Source: Peromyscus leucopus
Lineage: Eukaryota; Chordata; Mammalia; Rodentia; Cricetidae
DNA length: 64,000 nt
Direction: 5' to 3'
Assembly (NCBI RefSeq): GCF_004664715.2
Contig: NC_051070.1
Location: forward strand, 44,526,456 to 44,590,455
Below the pieces are notes generated by a model. That model saw only the letters and a program-made list of their open reading frames with translations, searched no databases and was not told the DNA's origin. Made by a program: the position numbers and the translations under genes. The stretch's first letter is position 1. Each line of letters begins with the position of its first letter. This document shows positions 10,249-20,155 of this stretch, in pieces.

Positions 10249-10963
10249 AAATGAGTATCAAGATCTTAAAAAACAAAAAACCTAAAACCCAAACCCACTT
10301 AGATTCAAATCAATCCAAACACAAACTGAAAATATGAAAATGGATCGGACAGAAAGATAACCGTAGAGTAGTGAGACCAAGAGTAGGCTTCTTATTGCCA
10401 GCCCTAGATGCCAAGGTGGTCAGGCGCTTCAAATGCTGGTGCTAATCCCTTTCAAAGTCGAATTCCATAGACAACGAAACTGTGATTCAGGCCCAGGAGA
10501 ATATTAAAACAGAAGACTCACAGGCCTTTGGAGAAAGAAACTTAAAGGATCATTCTCAGCCATACATGTGCCGATGTCGGTAGAGATCTGTGAAGCGTAT
10601 GCCCCTCCCCGCCTCTTCTTCCTCTTGCATCAGGAGCCATATCACTTCCCTCCTCTGCATTAAGGGCAAAGCCTTCGGAGGCGGGTGGTAATGTGGAACA
10701 GAGGACACACCCAACAACCTACTAATGTGTACTGTTCCGTGAGAAGGAACCACGGTGTGGGGGAGGGGCGGTGGCAGCGGAGCGCCCTTGACTCTGATTC
10801 GTATACACTATGAATGAAAACAGATCTCAAAAGAACGCGAAAAGCCAGGCCCTCAGACTGGTCAGATAGTGGTGAGATCAACCTGTTTATATAGAAGACA
10901 CCCTGAAGGCACAATGACTTGGAACAACTGAAAAATAAGTAGTTATACTGTGTCATCAGTAGC
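10249..10963 (+). other. Intergenic sequence, nothing recognised
   Basis: No SINE or LTR features. A few short open frames without motifs. Confidence 0.45.
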
Positions 10964-11045
10964 AAAAAAAACAAAACAAAAAACAAACAAAAAACAAACA
11001 AAAACAATCAAAAAACAAAACAAAACAAAAACCCAAAAAATAAAA
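10964..11045. repeat. (AAAAC)n-rich low-complexity tract
   Basis: A/C-only tract of AAAAC and AAAC units. Confidence 0.85.
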
Positions 11046-11124
11046 CCTAACAACACTGTATTATACAAGATAGAATTTAACGTGAGAGGACAACAGATAT
11101 GGTATTCTTTTTCTTGCTTTATTT

Positions 11125-11137
11125 TTTAATCCTTTTA

Positions 11138-11191
<54 letters not shown>

Positions 11192-11362
11192 CGCATGCCT
11201 ATACGTGCACTGTGTTTATGCAGGTAGCTGAGCTGCAGGTAGCCCTGGAGTTGGAGCTACAGGTAGCTGTGAGCTGCCCAATATGAGTGCTGGGAACTGA
11301 ATTTGGGTTCTCTGGAAGATCAGCGAGTGCTCTTGATCACTGAGCTATTTCCCCAGCGCCCT
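11125..11362 (-). mobile_element. B3 SINE with (TG)n
   Basis: TG repeat (11,143-11,188) followed by GTAGCCCTGGAGTTGGAGCTACAGGTAGCTGTGAGCTGCC...GTGCTCTTGATCACTGAGCTATTTCCCCAGC. Confidence 0.75.
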
Positions 11363-11628
11363 GAACCTCTCTACCAGACACCAATCCCGTTTCTACAGTA
11401 TCTGCTGTCAGGGCCAAACCACTTCCCTAAGTGCTCAAGGAAGTGAGGATTTCAACAGGGATGGGGAGACATAAATATTCAGACCACAGAAACAGCTGCA
11501 CATGTAGCCAAGGTAAAGACGTAATCTGGATTGTCAGCCTGGTTCCCAGATTTACACAAGACGGCCTCCAGCAAATTGGTTTTTTCTTCTTCTTCTCCAG
11601 CTTTAGTGAGTTCTCTTTTAAAATATTA

Positions 11629-11630
<2 letters not shown>

Positions 11631-11675
<45 letters not shown>

Positions 11676-11745
11676 AGAGTGCTGGATATGGTGTGTATAC
11701 AAGTGTGTGTGTTTGTGAGGATAAGAGTGCTGGACACGGTGTGAC

Positions 11746-11787
<42 letters not shown>

Positions 11788-11790
11788 TGT
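11631..11790. repeat. Two (TG)n blocks with duplicated spacer
   Basis: TG runs at 11,631-11,672 and 11,750-11,790. Between them a unit AGAGTGCTGGAYAYGGTGTG occurs twice (about 11,676 and 11,724), which indicates local duplication. Confidence 0.85.
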
Positions 11791-12445
11791 GAACAACTTT
11801 TGGGAGTAAGGTTACTCCTTCTACCAGGTGGCTCTGGGAGTTGTCGCTTCCTATGAAAGGCACTCACACATCTTATGGAGAACTGTGAGAATGAAATGAG
11901 ACAATGCAGGGGAGAGTGATTTTTTTTTTTTTTTAGAACCTCAAAAATATACCCCAGACTATATCACAATTCTTTCAACAAACTTGAGAAACACATGTTG
12001 AGAACTGTACTGGAGCCAGGAAGATGGAGCAAGTCAATTACAATATTTCCTACCAGGAAAATTATATGTAAAAGCTAACTTAAAAAGTCGTCTAAGGCAT
12101 TATGATAGGACGGGGTGGTCAGGGGTGGCATGTAGTCAGTGTAGAGGGAGCAGACAGTTTTTACCATGCAGCAAGGTCAGGAAGGTAACCCTCGGGGTGA
12201 AAAGTGAAAGATGAACAGGTGTTTTATAGGCTGAGTAAGAGGAAGAACATTCCAGAAGAGGGCACAGCATAAAAACAGGTGGCCTGAGGGGGAGCTGCCT
12301 GTTAGGAACTCAGAGCATTGGAAAGAATTGTTGAGGTCGGCTCTAGCTAAGATATTAGGACTTAAACCTTGACTCGCTAGGAGGCTAACTTTGGCCACAG
12401 CAAGAGGGATGGCATCTCAACCATTTAGAGGCAACACAGCTAATA

Positions 12446-12612
12446 AGTGGAGCTGCAGGGACGGCTCAGTGGATAAATGCCCCTGCTGCCAAGCCTGATG
12501 GTCTGAGTTCAAGACCCAGCACTCACGTGGTGGAAAGAGAGGACAATGCCTGCTAGTTAGCCTCTGACCTCCACACGTGTGCATGGGCACACACATAAAT
12601 AAATAGAAATAT
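12446..12612 (+). mobile_element. B2/B3-family SINE
   Basis: GAGCTGCAGGGACGGCTCAGTGGATAAATGCCCCTGCTGCCAAGCCTGATGGTCTGAGTTC...CTCTGACCTCCACACG...ATAAATAAATAG. Confidence 0.82.
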
Positions 12613-12691
12613 AATACCAAATTCAAAATTAATAAGAAAGGAACGCAAAGTTTCAGGAGTCTGAAACCAGGGCCCTGAAGCCAGGCCGGGG

Positions 12692-12693
<2 letters not shown>

Positions 12694-12761
<68 letters not shown>
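12694..12761. repeat. (GA)n microsatellite
   Basis: Pure GA run of about 34 units. Confidence 0.95.
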
Positions 12762-12764
<3 letters not shown>

Positions 12765-12960
12765 GAGAACAGTGAGAGAGGAGGAACCTAGGATAATATT
12801 TTTCCCCTTCTCCTTTGCATGACTAAGTGAATTGTGGTGACATTTACATAAGACTCGAGAGAGAAATCAGCTGTCAGGAAAGCACTTTGTTTTAGGCAGG
12901 TTGAATTTAAGGCCAGGGGGAAGAGAGGTAGAGATTTCTGGTTAAGAAGCTGGCTGGCTT

Positions 12961-13170
12961 CTGGGCTGGAGAGATGGCTCAGCCATTAAGAGCACACACT
13001 GTTCTTGCAGAGAGAGGACAGGGCGTTTGAGTCGTAGCACCCACTCTGGGTGGTTTGTAAGTCCAGCTCTAGGGGGATTAGATGCCTCTGGACTCCATGA
13101 GAACTTGCATTCATGTGCACAAACCCACACACGGACACATACATGTAAGGAAAAAAAAAATAAAAGTAGA
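12961..13170 (+). mobile_element. B2/B3-family SINE
   Basis: TGGGCTGGAGAGATGGCTCAGCCATTAAGAGCAC...GTCCAGCTCTAGGGGGATTAGATGCC...ACACATACATGTAAGG and an A-rich tail. Confidence 0.87.
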
Positions 13171-13204
13171 GAAGTTGAAAAATATGTTTGAAAAAAAAGT
13201 TTGC

Positions 13205-13340
13205 TTCCGGTATGGGCACGTAGCTTGGTTGGTAGATTGAAGTCCTGGGTTTGAGCCCCAGGGTACAGCTCTAACCCTAGCACTCGGCGGTGAAGGCGGA
13301 TTGATCAGAAATGATGGAAATCTGAGTTGTCCTCACCTAA
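13205..13340 (+). mobile_element. ID/B1 (B4-like) SINE relic
   Basis: GGCACGTAGCTTGGTTGGTAGATTGAAGTCCTGGGTTTGAGCCCC...CCCTAGCACTCGGCGG. This is the last SINE before the SINE-free promoter block. Confidence 0.55.
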
Positions 13341-14099
13341 ACTAACTAAACTAACTAAAAGCAAGGCAAGGCAGGACCCGAGAGACCGACCACTCATTCA
13401 CTTTACCCCACCCTCACTAGAAGTAAATGAAGAGCAGGCAACTTGGGCACCTCAGCGGGTAGGAGGTCACTTAACAAAACATGGTCAGGAACACAAGAAG
13501 ACCCAACTATGGAGGGCTAATTTAAAGGAGAGATTCAGGAAAACCAATCTAGTCCGTCAGGTTATAGAAGGCGAGGGCTGGGAAACCTCCAGCGGTTTAG
13601 GCTCTCTCCACAGACCTTAGGTGACCTTTTTCAGCCTCAGTGGAATATTAGCCGCGGAAATTAGAATGACGTGGGAGCATGCTGGATCAGGTAAGTGTTT
13701 TGATTTTTCGGTTTCAAAACGTGCGAATGCATCTGTCTACCAGACTACGGGGCATTGAGAGGATGCTGGCAGGAGCCTGAAAGTCCACGAGAGGAAATGA
13801 CCCATGTAATGCAGTCACTGCTCGGTTGGAACTAGATGGAAACCGTCTTCACCGCCAGTAAAGATGATTTGAGACGCTAGTTGCAATTTTCGTTTTCTTT
13901 TTCTCTGAAAGCAGCAGGAGGAGACAGTTGACATTTAAGGTCTCTCTTAACTGTCCCTGCCCCTAATTCGAGTGGCGCGCTCACAGCGGACCGCAGACCA
14001 GCTCCTTAGCTGGTTTTCTTTCCACGAAACTGTTTAGCCACAGAAAATGAGTAAAAGCAGGGCTCCCCCAAGCTTAACCTCTCTTGCAGATGGCCAACC
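13341..14099 (+). other. SINE-free flank upstream of the distal CpG island
   Basis: About 760 bases without recognised repeats, leading into the island. CpG frequency rises from about 13,970. Proximal regulatory sequence is plausible but unnamed. Confidence 0.5.
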
Positions 14100-14433
14100 A
14101 GCCAGTCATCCCAGCAGCTCAGAGTAGGCCACCCCTGGCAGGGGAGCTGCTCAGGGGTGCGAAGCGCGCAGCCTCGCTCTGTTGAAGCCGGGCGTTGTCC
14201 TGGGGGAAATGCTCCAGCCTCTGCTCCCGAGGCGGCCGGCGGGGGCTACAGGAGACCGGAGCAAGGGAGGCCAAGGGAAAGGGATGCCAGGACGAGCTCC
14301 CCGGGCGCGAGCTACTCGCCCCCGACTTCCCCCGAGGCTCCCGGCGAGCCCGGTGCCTTCGGTGAGGCCGCCTCTCCCCGCGATGCCACCGCCCGGTGCC
14401 CGTGACCACCCGGTGGCCGCTTTCGGTTCCGCG

Positions 14434-14463
14434 CCTTATAAGGACGGGCAGGGGGGTCACGTG
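14434..14463 (+). promoter_or_regulatory. CArG/TATA-like box followed by CACGTG E-box
   Basis: CCTTATAAGG at 14,434-14,443 is a perfect palindromic CC(A/T)6GG serum-response-factor site and also supplies TTATAA. CACGTG at 14,458-14,463 is a canonical USF/MYC-type E-box. Their position just upstream of the candidate exon 1a suggests core-promoter roles (inference). Confidence 0.55.
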
Positions 14464-14577
14464 CGTCCCGGGCCGCCCGCCGGGAGGGGCGGCTGGGGGG
14501 AGGGGCGGGCGGCGGGAGGAAAGGGGAGGGAGTCGGGGGCGGAGACAGGAGCGAGGGGCGGATTCTGTGGCCGTGGG

Positions 14578-14578
14578 A

Positions 14579-14611
<33 letters not shown>

Positions 14612-14612
14612 T
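14578..14612. repeat. (CGG)n trinucleotide repeat, about 11 units
   Basis: An uninterrupted CGG/GGC run lies in the presumed 5' UTR of the distal DGKH transcript. Shorter CGG blocks follow at about 14,668-14,692 and 14,813-14,847. Such runs are often length-polymorphic and GC-structured. Confidence 0.85.
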
Positions 14613-14895
14613 CCGGGAGCCGAGCGCTCGCGGCCGCGCCAGGGAGCGGGACGCAGGCGGCTGCGGAGGCGGCGGCGGCGGCGGCGGCGGAGGAAGGGAC
14701 CGGCGCGGGGGCGGGCGAGCGCGGCGGAAGCCAGAGATCGCGGGAGGGCCGGTGGTTGGCTCCGGGCGGGAGCCCGGGCGGCAGCGACAGCGATCGCGGC
14801 GAGCCAGGCACAGGCGGCGGCGGCGGCGGCAGCGGCAGCGGCGGCGGGGGCCCGTGTCCGTGCGCTCCGGCGGCCAACGGGCGCGGGCCGGCGCG

Positions 14896-14955
14896 ATGGA
14901 GCCGCAGCACGTGCGCCCGGCGCTCGGAGCCCGCAGCCCGGCCTGGGAGGAACCG
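14896..14955 (+). CDS. DGKH: Candidate alternative first coding exon of DGKH (exon 1a)
   Basis: Inside the distal CpG island an ATG with good context (G at -3, G at +4) opens 20 codons, MEPQHVRPALG...AWEEP, that end at AACCG followed by the donor GTGGGT. The exon therefore ends in phase 0, the same phase as the classical DGKH exon 1 at 22,851, so both could splice to the same second exon. The order of two CpG-island promoters about 8 kb apart on the strand of DGKH fits the known use of alternative first exons by this gene (from memory; not checkable here). The frame is also open upstream to about 14,182, so the true start is uncertain and the exon could be non-coding. The donor and phase are seen in the sequence; the assignment to DGKH is inference. 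Confidence 0.45.
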
Positions 14956-15560
14956 GTGGGTACCGCGCCCGCGCCCATCCCTCCCGCTTGTCCTTGCTCC
15001 CTGCTCCCCCCCCCCCTCCCGGCCCGGGTTCCGTTCAGGAAGCGGTCCGGGATGAGGTCCCCAGCTGCTTCCCAGCCGGGGCAGCGCTTCCTCCGGCGCC
15101 CGGGCTCCTCCTCGCGCGCCGCCCGAAGCGCCTTTGTCCGGTCGGCTGGAGCTCTTCCCCGAGGGGCATCTGGCTGGCGACGGTCCTTCGAGGACCGTTT
15201 CCGCGCTTCATCCGCTTCCCAACTTTGCACTTCATTCCCGAGTGTGGCGCGGCGGCCCGGGGAGAGGAGGCGGCGGGGCCGTGCGGTCAGCGGGTGGCGC
15301 CGGGAGGAGACGGGGCTCACCTCTTAACCGCGCCCAGGCAGTCACCTGGGCGCGCAGGTTCCCGAGGACCGCCGCCTGGGGAGGCGAGTAGCAGCCTGAA
15401 GCCCAGAGCCACGCCTCCGACTCGGGTGGCTGCGGTTGCCCCGGGCTGCTCCGGGGGACCAGGGGACTTGGTCCGGGATCCAGCGACCAGTCAACTTAAG
15501 CTTTCGTCTGGGTTTCACGGCACACGCCACGCGGAGGTTGAGTCATTTTAGGGCCCCAGA

Positions 15561-16919
15561 GTGGTGCGTGTGTTGTGTGTTGCGAAGATGAGGAGAGTTG
15601 GGGTCTTTGAATTTGTTCCCTAAACTCCTTTAACTTATTTCTTGCATCTCAAACAGAACCCTCTGGTATCAATCCCTCCAGGGATACCTCCCAGGAATAC
15701 CCATCCCACGCAGACCCCCGTACTCTTGAGTGGGCAATGAATTTTGGCTCTGCACGACCTGCCTGCGTATTTGCTACTCCTTTTTGGTTGACATTGTGAA
15801 CATGTCTCAAAAGCCTGGTCCAAAATTTCTAGCTTCATCCGTGCTGCTGCAGGCGCTTGCTGTTCGGGTGATGTTTTCCCAGGGACTTCCTGAGTCTGCT
15901 CAGGCGAGCCCTCTGCCTGTTGAGAGCTTGTAGGTCAGGTGCCCGTCTTGCTTCTCCTTTTCTGACCGGTAGACTTCCAGCCCCTTGGCCAGGGTATGTT
16001 CCGCTGCCTCTTGCTTCCTGACCTTTCAGGAGTGTCCTTCGACTTTTATCCCTCTGCGGCTGCTTTTGCTTTTGTGAATTTGCGCGTTAGGTAGCCCATC
16101 TGCTCACGTTCTATTGCCTTCACCACCAGGGTGGTAAGCTGTGCTTGCTTAGGAATACCATTCAGTTTTGACATTTAAGGCCACTGGGAATTAAATCCAG
16201 TGGCCTGTTTTGAACTTTACTATATGAAGTCCTGTCAGCCTACACCAGTCACAGTGGGAAACCCTGAGTTATGTGTTAGTGTTTTCTTGGGTGATAAACG
16301 TCAGGAGTACTTTTGCAGTTAGAAAATTAGAGACCTCCATTTTCTTCTCAGAAGTGATAAGAACCAAAGTGCTTTCTTATGCTCACAGAAAGTATTCAGC
16401 ACTAGTCCCCCCGACATGAACTTTTAAAACTAAAACCTTCCCAGAGTTGTGAGAGCGGTGATACTTGCTAGACTTCGGAACTCTTAAAAAGTCGGCGGAT
16501 TTAAATGGCTAAGGCATTTTATTTGTTCAGCAGATGTTTTTATCCAACACCTATCATGTTCTGTGATGGCTGGGCAAGCTGCTAACACTCAGGCAGGTTT
16601 TGTCCCCAGGAAGCTTACATTCTTCTAGCCATAGAGTGAAACATATTCAAGTATGTCATAAAACGTTTATCGCTAGTGCTTTTATTCTGAACCTTCTGTA
16701 ATGACTACAACATTTAAGCATTTTCAAAGGAAATCTTTATGTAATTCCTTAAGAAAGTTGAGTTACCTGCATTACTAAAAAAGGAGCGTGTACAAGAGAA
16801 AGGAAAATTCATTAGAGCGAAACTGTTTAAACGTTAAATATTTCTGACATGTGGAGCAAACGGATTGGTGTTAACTTAATCTAAATATGTTTTGAAGGAA
16901 CACTGGGTCCATCAGAATT
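15561..16919 (+). other. Unique intronic sequence downstream of the distal CpG island
   Basis: No recognisable repeat or convincing exon. If exon 1a is used, this is the start of its intron. Confidence 0.55.
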
Positions 16920-17062
16920 GGTTTTGTTTCTTTATGTTTGGGACAGAGTCTCACACTGTACTCCAGTCTGGCTTGGGATTTACTGGGTAGCCCGGGCAGG
17001 CCTGGGACTCCCTCCCAAGCCCTTGCCTCAGCAGAGTACTAGGATTCCAGGCATCATGGAAT
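16920..17062 (-). mobile_element. Degenerate B1
   Basis: GGGACAGAGTCTCACACTGTACTCCAG...GGGTAGCCCGGGCAGGCCTGGGACTCCC is an antisense B1. Confidence 0.6.
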
Positions 17063-17230
17063 TCTCAAAAATCATGTTCTTTAACTTTGTTTGGCTCAGT
17101 GATCTCAAGAATCGGAATGAAGGGAATTCTGGCTTCCTTCAGAATGAACCTATATGACATACAGTCAAGCAGCACACCGTATACTTAGAAAACTAACTAC
17201 TCTAGCCTTGGTAGGCCCGAGGAACCAGTG

Positions 17231-17234
<4 letters not shown>

Positions 17235-17276
<42 letters not shown>

Positions 17277-17316
17277 ACACACTTACTTAGTGGAGTCACA
17301 GGTTTCCTTAGATCCA

Positions 17317-17357
<41 letters not shown>

Positions 17358-17373
17358 TGTGTGTGTGTGTGTG
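17235..17373. repeat. Inverted pair (CA)n and (TG)n
   Basis: CA run at 17,235-17,283 and TG run at 17,321-17,373, separated by about 37 unique bases. They are complementary arms. Confidence 0.92.
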
Positions 17374-18167
17374 CTCAGGGACTCTCAGGTTGAGGATACC
17401 TGCCTCCCCCAGTGCTTCCTGTAGGTACCGCAGAGCAAGCAGATGGTGCATGCTCTGGCTACCACAGGTGGAGCCCCAGCTGCCAGGCCATCCCCACCAA
17501 GGTACATTTATCCTCTGAGCCAAAATAAATCCAGCCTCTCTTAAAACAAAATGAAACAACAGCAAAGAAAATAAACCTGTTTTCACTTGGATTCCAATGC
17601 TGAGTTCTTTAAACACCTTTTTAAAAAATTTAAATATAGGCATTTTAATACTTTACCATGCAGGCTTGCAAGTTTACATTTATGAAAAAGACCTATGTTG
17701 AATAAGTGGGATTGCTGTATTATTGTGGCATGTAACAGCATGCATGTGAGAATTTGTTCTCTCCCGCCCCCCCCCCTCTTTTTTTTTTTTTCTGATGGAG
17801 CCTAAACCATGATGGTATGGTTTCTATTATTCAGACAGAAAAGCAAAGGATTCCTTGGAGATTATATGGCTACCTGAAAAGAAACAGTACTTCTTGGCCA
17901 AAGTGTACCAATGTCTGGTGCTAAGGGAGTTTCTGGGACTTCATGACATTCTCTCTGTGACAGGCTGAAATTAAGTTATTTGGCTAACTCAGAATATTTG
18001 GATACATTATTAGTTTTATTTAGCATTGTTCTGGCTAAGTATTGAACTTGAAGATACAGGCTATCATTTAAGTTTCTGTTTTCTTTGATGCTAGCTTTGG
18101 AATATAGTCAAGTGTTAGTGGAAATAGAGGCATCAGTTAAATTTCAAATAAAAAAAAGTATTTGGGG

Positions 18168-18290
18168 AATTGGGTGTGGTGCTGCACATCTGTAATCGCA
18201 GCCAATCAGCTGAGGAAGGAAGGCTCAGAGTTGGGGCCAGCATGGGCTTCATATTGAGACGGCTGTATCAAAAACAAACAAACAAAAAAT
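18168..18290 (+). mobile_element. Degenerate B1
   Basis: AATTGGGTGTGGTGCTGCACATCTGTAATCGCAGCC...AGACGGCTGTATCAAAAAC. ID-like sequence follows to about 18,385. Confidence 0.6.
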
Positions 18291-18524
18291 GAAAAAACCA
18301 ATTAGAGAAAGTAATTGGAGGTTGAGATGTAGGTTCCTGATAGAGCACGTGTCTATGCAGTGCCCTGGGTTTCTCTCACTAAAATAAACAAATACACAGA
18401 ATCAAAGTATTTTGCTGTTGGGAATGAGTGGGTAGGAAGATGTTTAGCAAAGCAGTCTCTAATCTGGAGTGGGAGTGGGTAGAAGATAGGTGGTTGGAGT
18501 TCTAGTTCAGTTTAAAAATGTGGG

Positions 18525-18716
18525 GGGATAGCCGGGTGGTGGTGGTGGCAGCGGCGGCGCCACCACACACCTTTAATCCCAGCACTCGGGAGGCAGAGCC
18601 AGATGGATCTCTGTGAGTTCGAGGTCAGCCTGGTCTACAGAGCGAGATCCAGGAAAGGCACCAAAACTACACAGAGAAACCCTGTCTTGAAAAAACAAAC
18701 AAACAAACAAACAAAA
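18525..18716 (+). mobile_element. B1 SINE (cricetid subtype)
   Basis: ATAGCCGGGTGGTGGTGG...CACCTTTAATCCCAGCACTCGGGAGG...GAGCGAGATCCAGGAAAGGCACC...CCCTGTCTTGAAAAAAC. It has an extra GGCAGCGGCGGC in its head. Confidence 0.9.
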
Positions 18717-19569
18717 ATGCAGGGGTATTTACAAAATACCTTTTTTAGTTGTGAGAAGCTTAAATATGCTTCTTTCTCTAAAGTTGGTTTCTATTTCCAA
18801 GTGGTTTTGTACCAGTTAGTGTTACTAGTTAACGTTATACCAGTTAATAATCCAGGGCACGAGGAAAGGGAAAGGTTTCAAAGCATCAAGACCCAAATGC
18901 AGACAAGAGTTTGTACAGTTGCTCTTTATGCCAGGATGATGAGAGGCTTTGCCGTGTGCGCCAGGACCACAGTATGTTCCTATAATTTACAGCACCATTG
19001 CTCTTGGAATGTTTTGTTATCTGGATAACAGCTAAGAAAGTTTCAACAGGGTAGACCTTTCGAGTGTTAACTTCCGAATACGGAACAAGTAGTGTATTAT
19101 GGAAATGGTTCCACACTGCAGTCACGGCGGCCTCCCAGGCCTGTGCTCGTTCAGTCTGCAGTCTCTTGATTCTGTGCTGGACAGGAACATGAGTTCTAGA
19201 ACATGCTTCCTAAAGTACCTACTTGTGATTTTCAGCGTATGACATGTAACCCTCATCACATTATATCAAAATTTGAATGTAAAACCATAGAACTCGGGGT
19301 TAAACACTTCAAGTGACTATCAATCGCCTTGTTGTTAGTAGTTGATTGATTTAAAATACCTCTGTAAATAGTAATATAGTGTTCATAAAGTTTTAATCCG
19401 CATGTCTGGTGTTGACTTACATCTCTTCAGTACTTTTTTTTTTTCCCTAATGGAGTATGACACGTTATTAAGTCGAAAACCATTTATCGGTCAGCTTAAC
19501 TTGTTTGCATTTAATTCTGACCGTAACATCTGTAGAATTTTTGTTGATGCTGTTCTTTGGAGACAAGAT

Positions 19570-19670
19570 CCTGTTGTCTTGCTTGGGGGTGGCCTGTTAA
19601 CTCAATGTACCCCAGGCTGGCTTCACACTCTTGGTGGCCCTCCTGCCTCAACCTCCCATATTCGAGTTTT
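19570..19670 (-). mobile_element. Degenerate B1
   Basis: TTGTCTTGCTTGGGGGTGGCC...CCCCAGGCTGGCTTCACACTC...CTGCCTCAACCTCCC. Confidence 0.5.
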
Positions 19671-19724
19671 AAACAGTTTTGGTGATATGTTCTACATGGA
19701 ACATCCCCACCCTCTCCCCCGAGC

Positions 19725-19863
19725 CGTCCCAGAGTTTCACTGTGTAGCCCTGGCTGTCCTGGAACTCACTATGAAGACCAGGCTGGCCTCGAACTCACAG
19801 AGATTCACCTGCCTCTGCCTCCTGAGTGCTGGGATTAAAGGTGTGTGCCACCACCACCTAGCA
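19725..19863 (-). mobile_element. B1 SINE
   Basis: CCCAGAGTTTCACTGTGTAGCC...CTGGAACTCACTATGAAGACC...GATTAAAGGTGTGTGCCACCACC. Confidence 0.88.
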
Positions 19864-20019
19864 TAGATCTCAAGTAACAGTAATAAAAAGAAATACATAA
19901 GCAGCATTGAAGAAATTATTTAAAAAAATCTAAAACACCAAAGAAAAAGTCAAGGAACTTTTTATAAATCAAATAAGGCAACATGCTACATATTTGAAAT
20001 TTCAATAGCCATTTTGAGA

Positions 20020-20155
20020 TATAGAGGCTGATGCAGCAGAACTGCCATGGATTCAAAGTCAGATTGGGCTATGGAATGAGCTCCAGGCCAGCCTGAGGTG
20101 TGCTGTGAGGCTATCTCAAAATAAAATAAAATAAAACAAAACAAACAAAGAAAAG
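20020..20155 (+). mobile_element. Degenerate B1
   Basis: CCATGGATTCAAAGTCAGATTGGGCTATGG...GGCTATCTCAAAATAAAATAAAAT. Confidence 0.55.

Larger units (their letters stand above)
14100..15560 (+). promoter_or_regulatory. DGKH: Distal CpG island and promoter, probably DGKH
   Basis: This is the largest CpG island in the window, very rich in CpG with no SINE in it. It contains a perfect CArG box CCTTATAAGG (14,434-14,443), which doubles as a TATA-like element, and a CACGTG E-box (14,458-14,463). Many GGGCGG-type GC boxes lie between 14,480 and 14,540, and three CGG-repeat blocks follow. The likely transcription start is 25-35 bases downstream of TTATAA, near 14,465-14,475, on the + strand (inference). 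The long open frames on both strands here reflect low stop-codon density in GC-rich DNA and are not proposed as genes. Confidence 0.75.

Noticed and set aside
14119..15327. Long open frames of 219-381 codons on both strands across the distal CpG island
   Set aside because: They follow from few stop codons in GC-rich DNA with CGG repeats, giving poly-Pro, Arg and Gly products. No domain is visible and frames overlap on both strands. Only the short stretch ending at the 14,955 donor is kept as a candidate.
17154..17393. Poly-Thr/His and poly-Cys/Val open frames over CA/TG runs, here and at about 6.5, 11.6, 30.5, 33.5, 36.0, 37.3 and 51.2 kb
   Set aside because: Translations of dinucleotide microsatellites.
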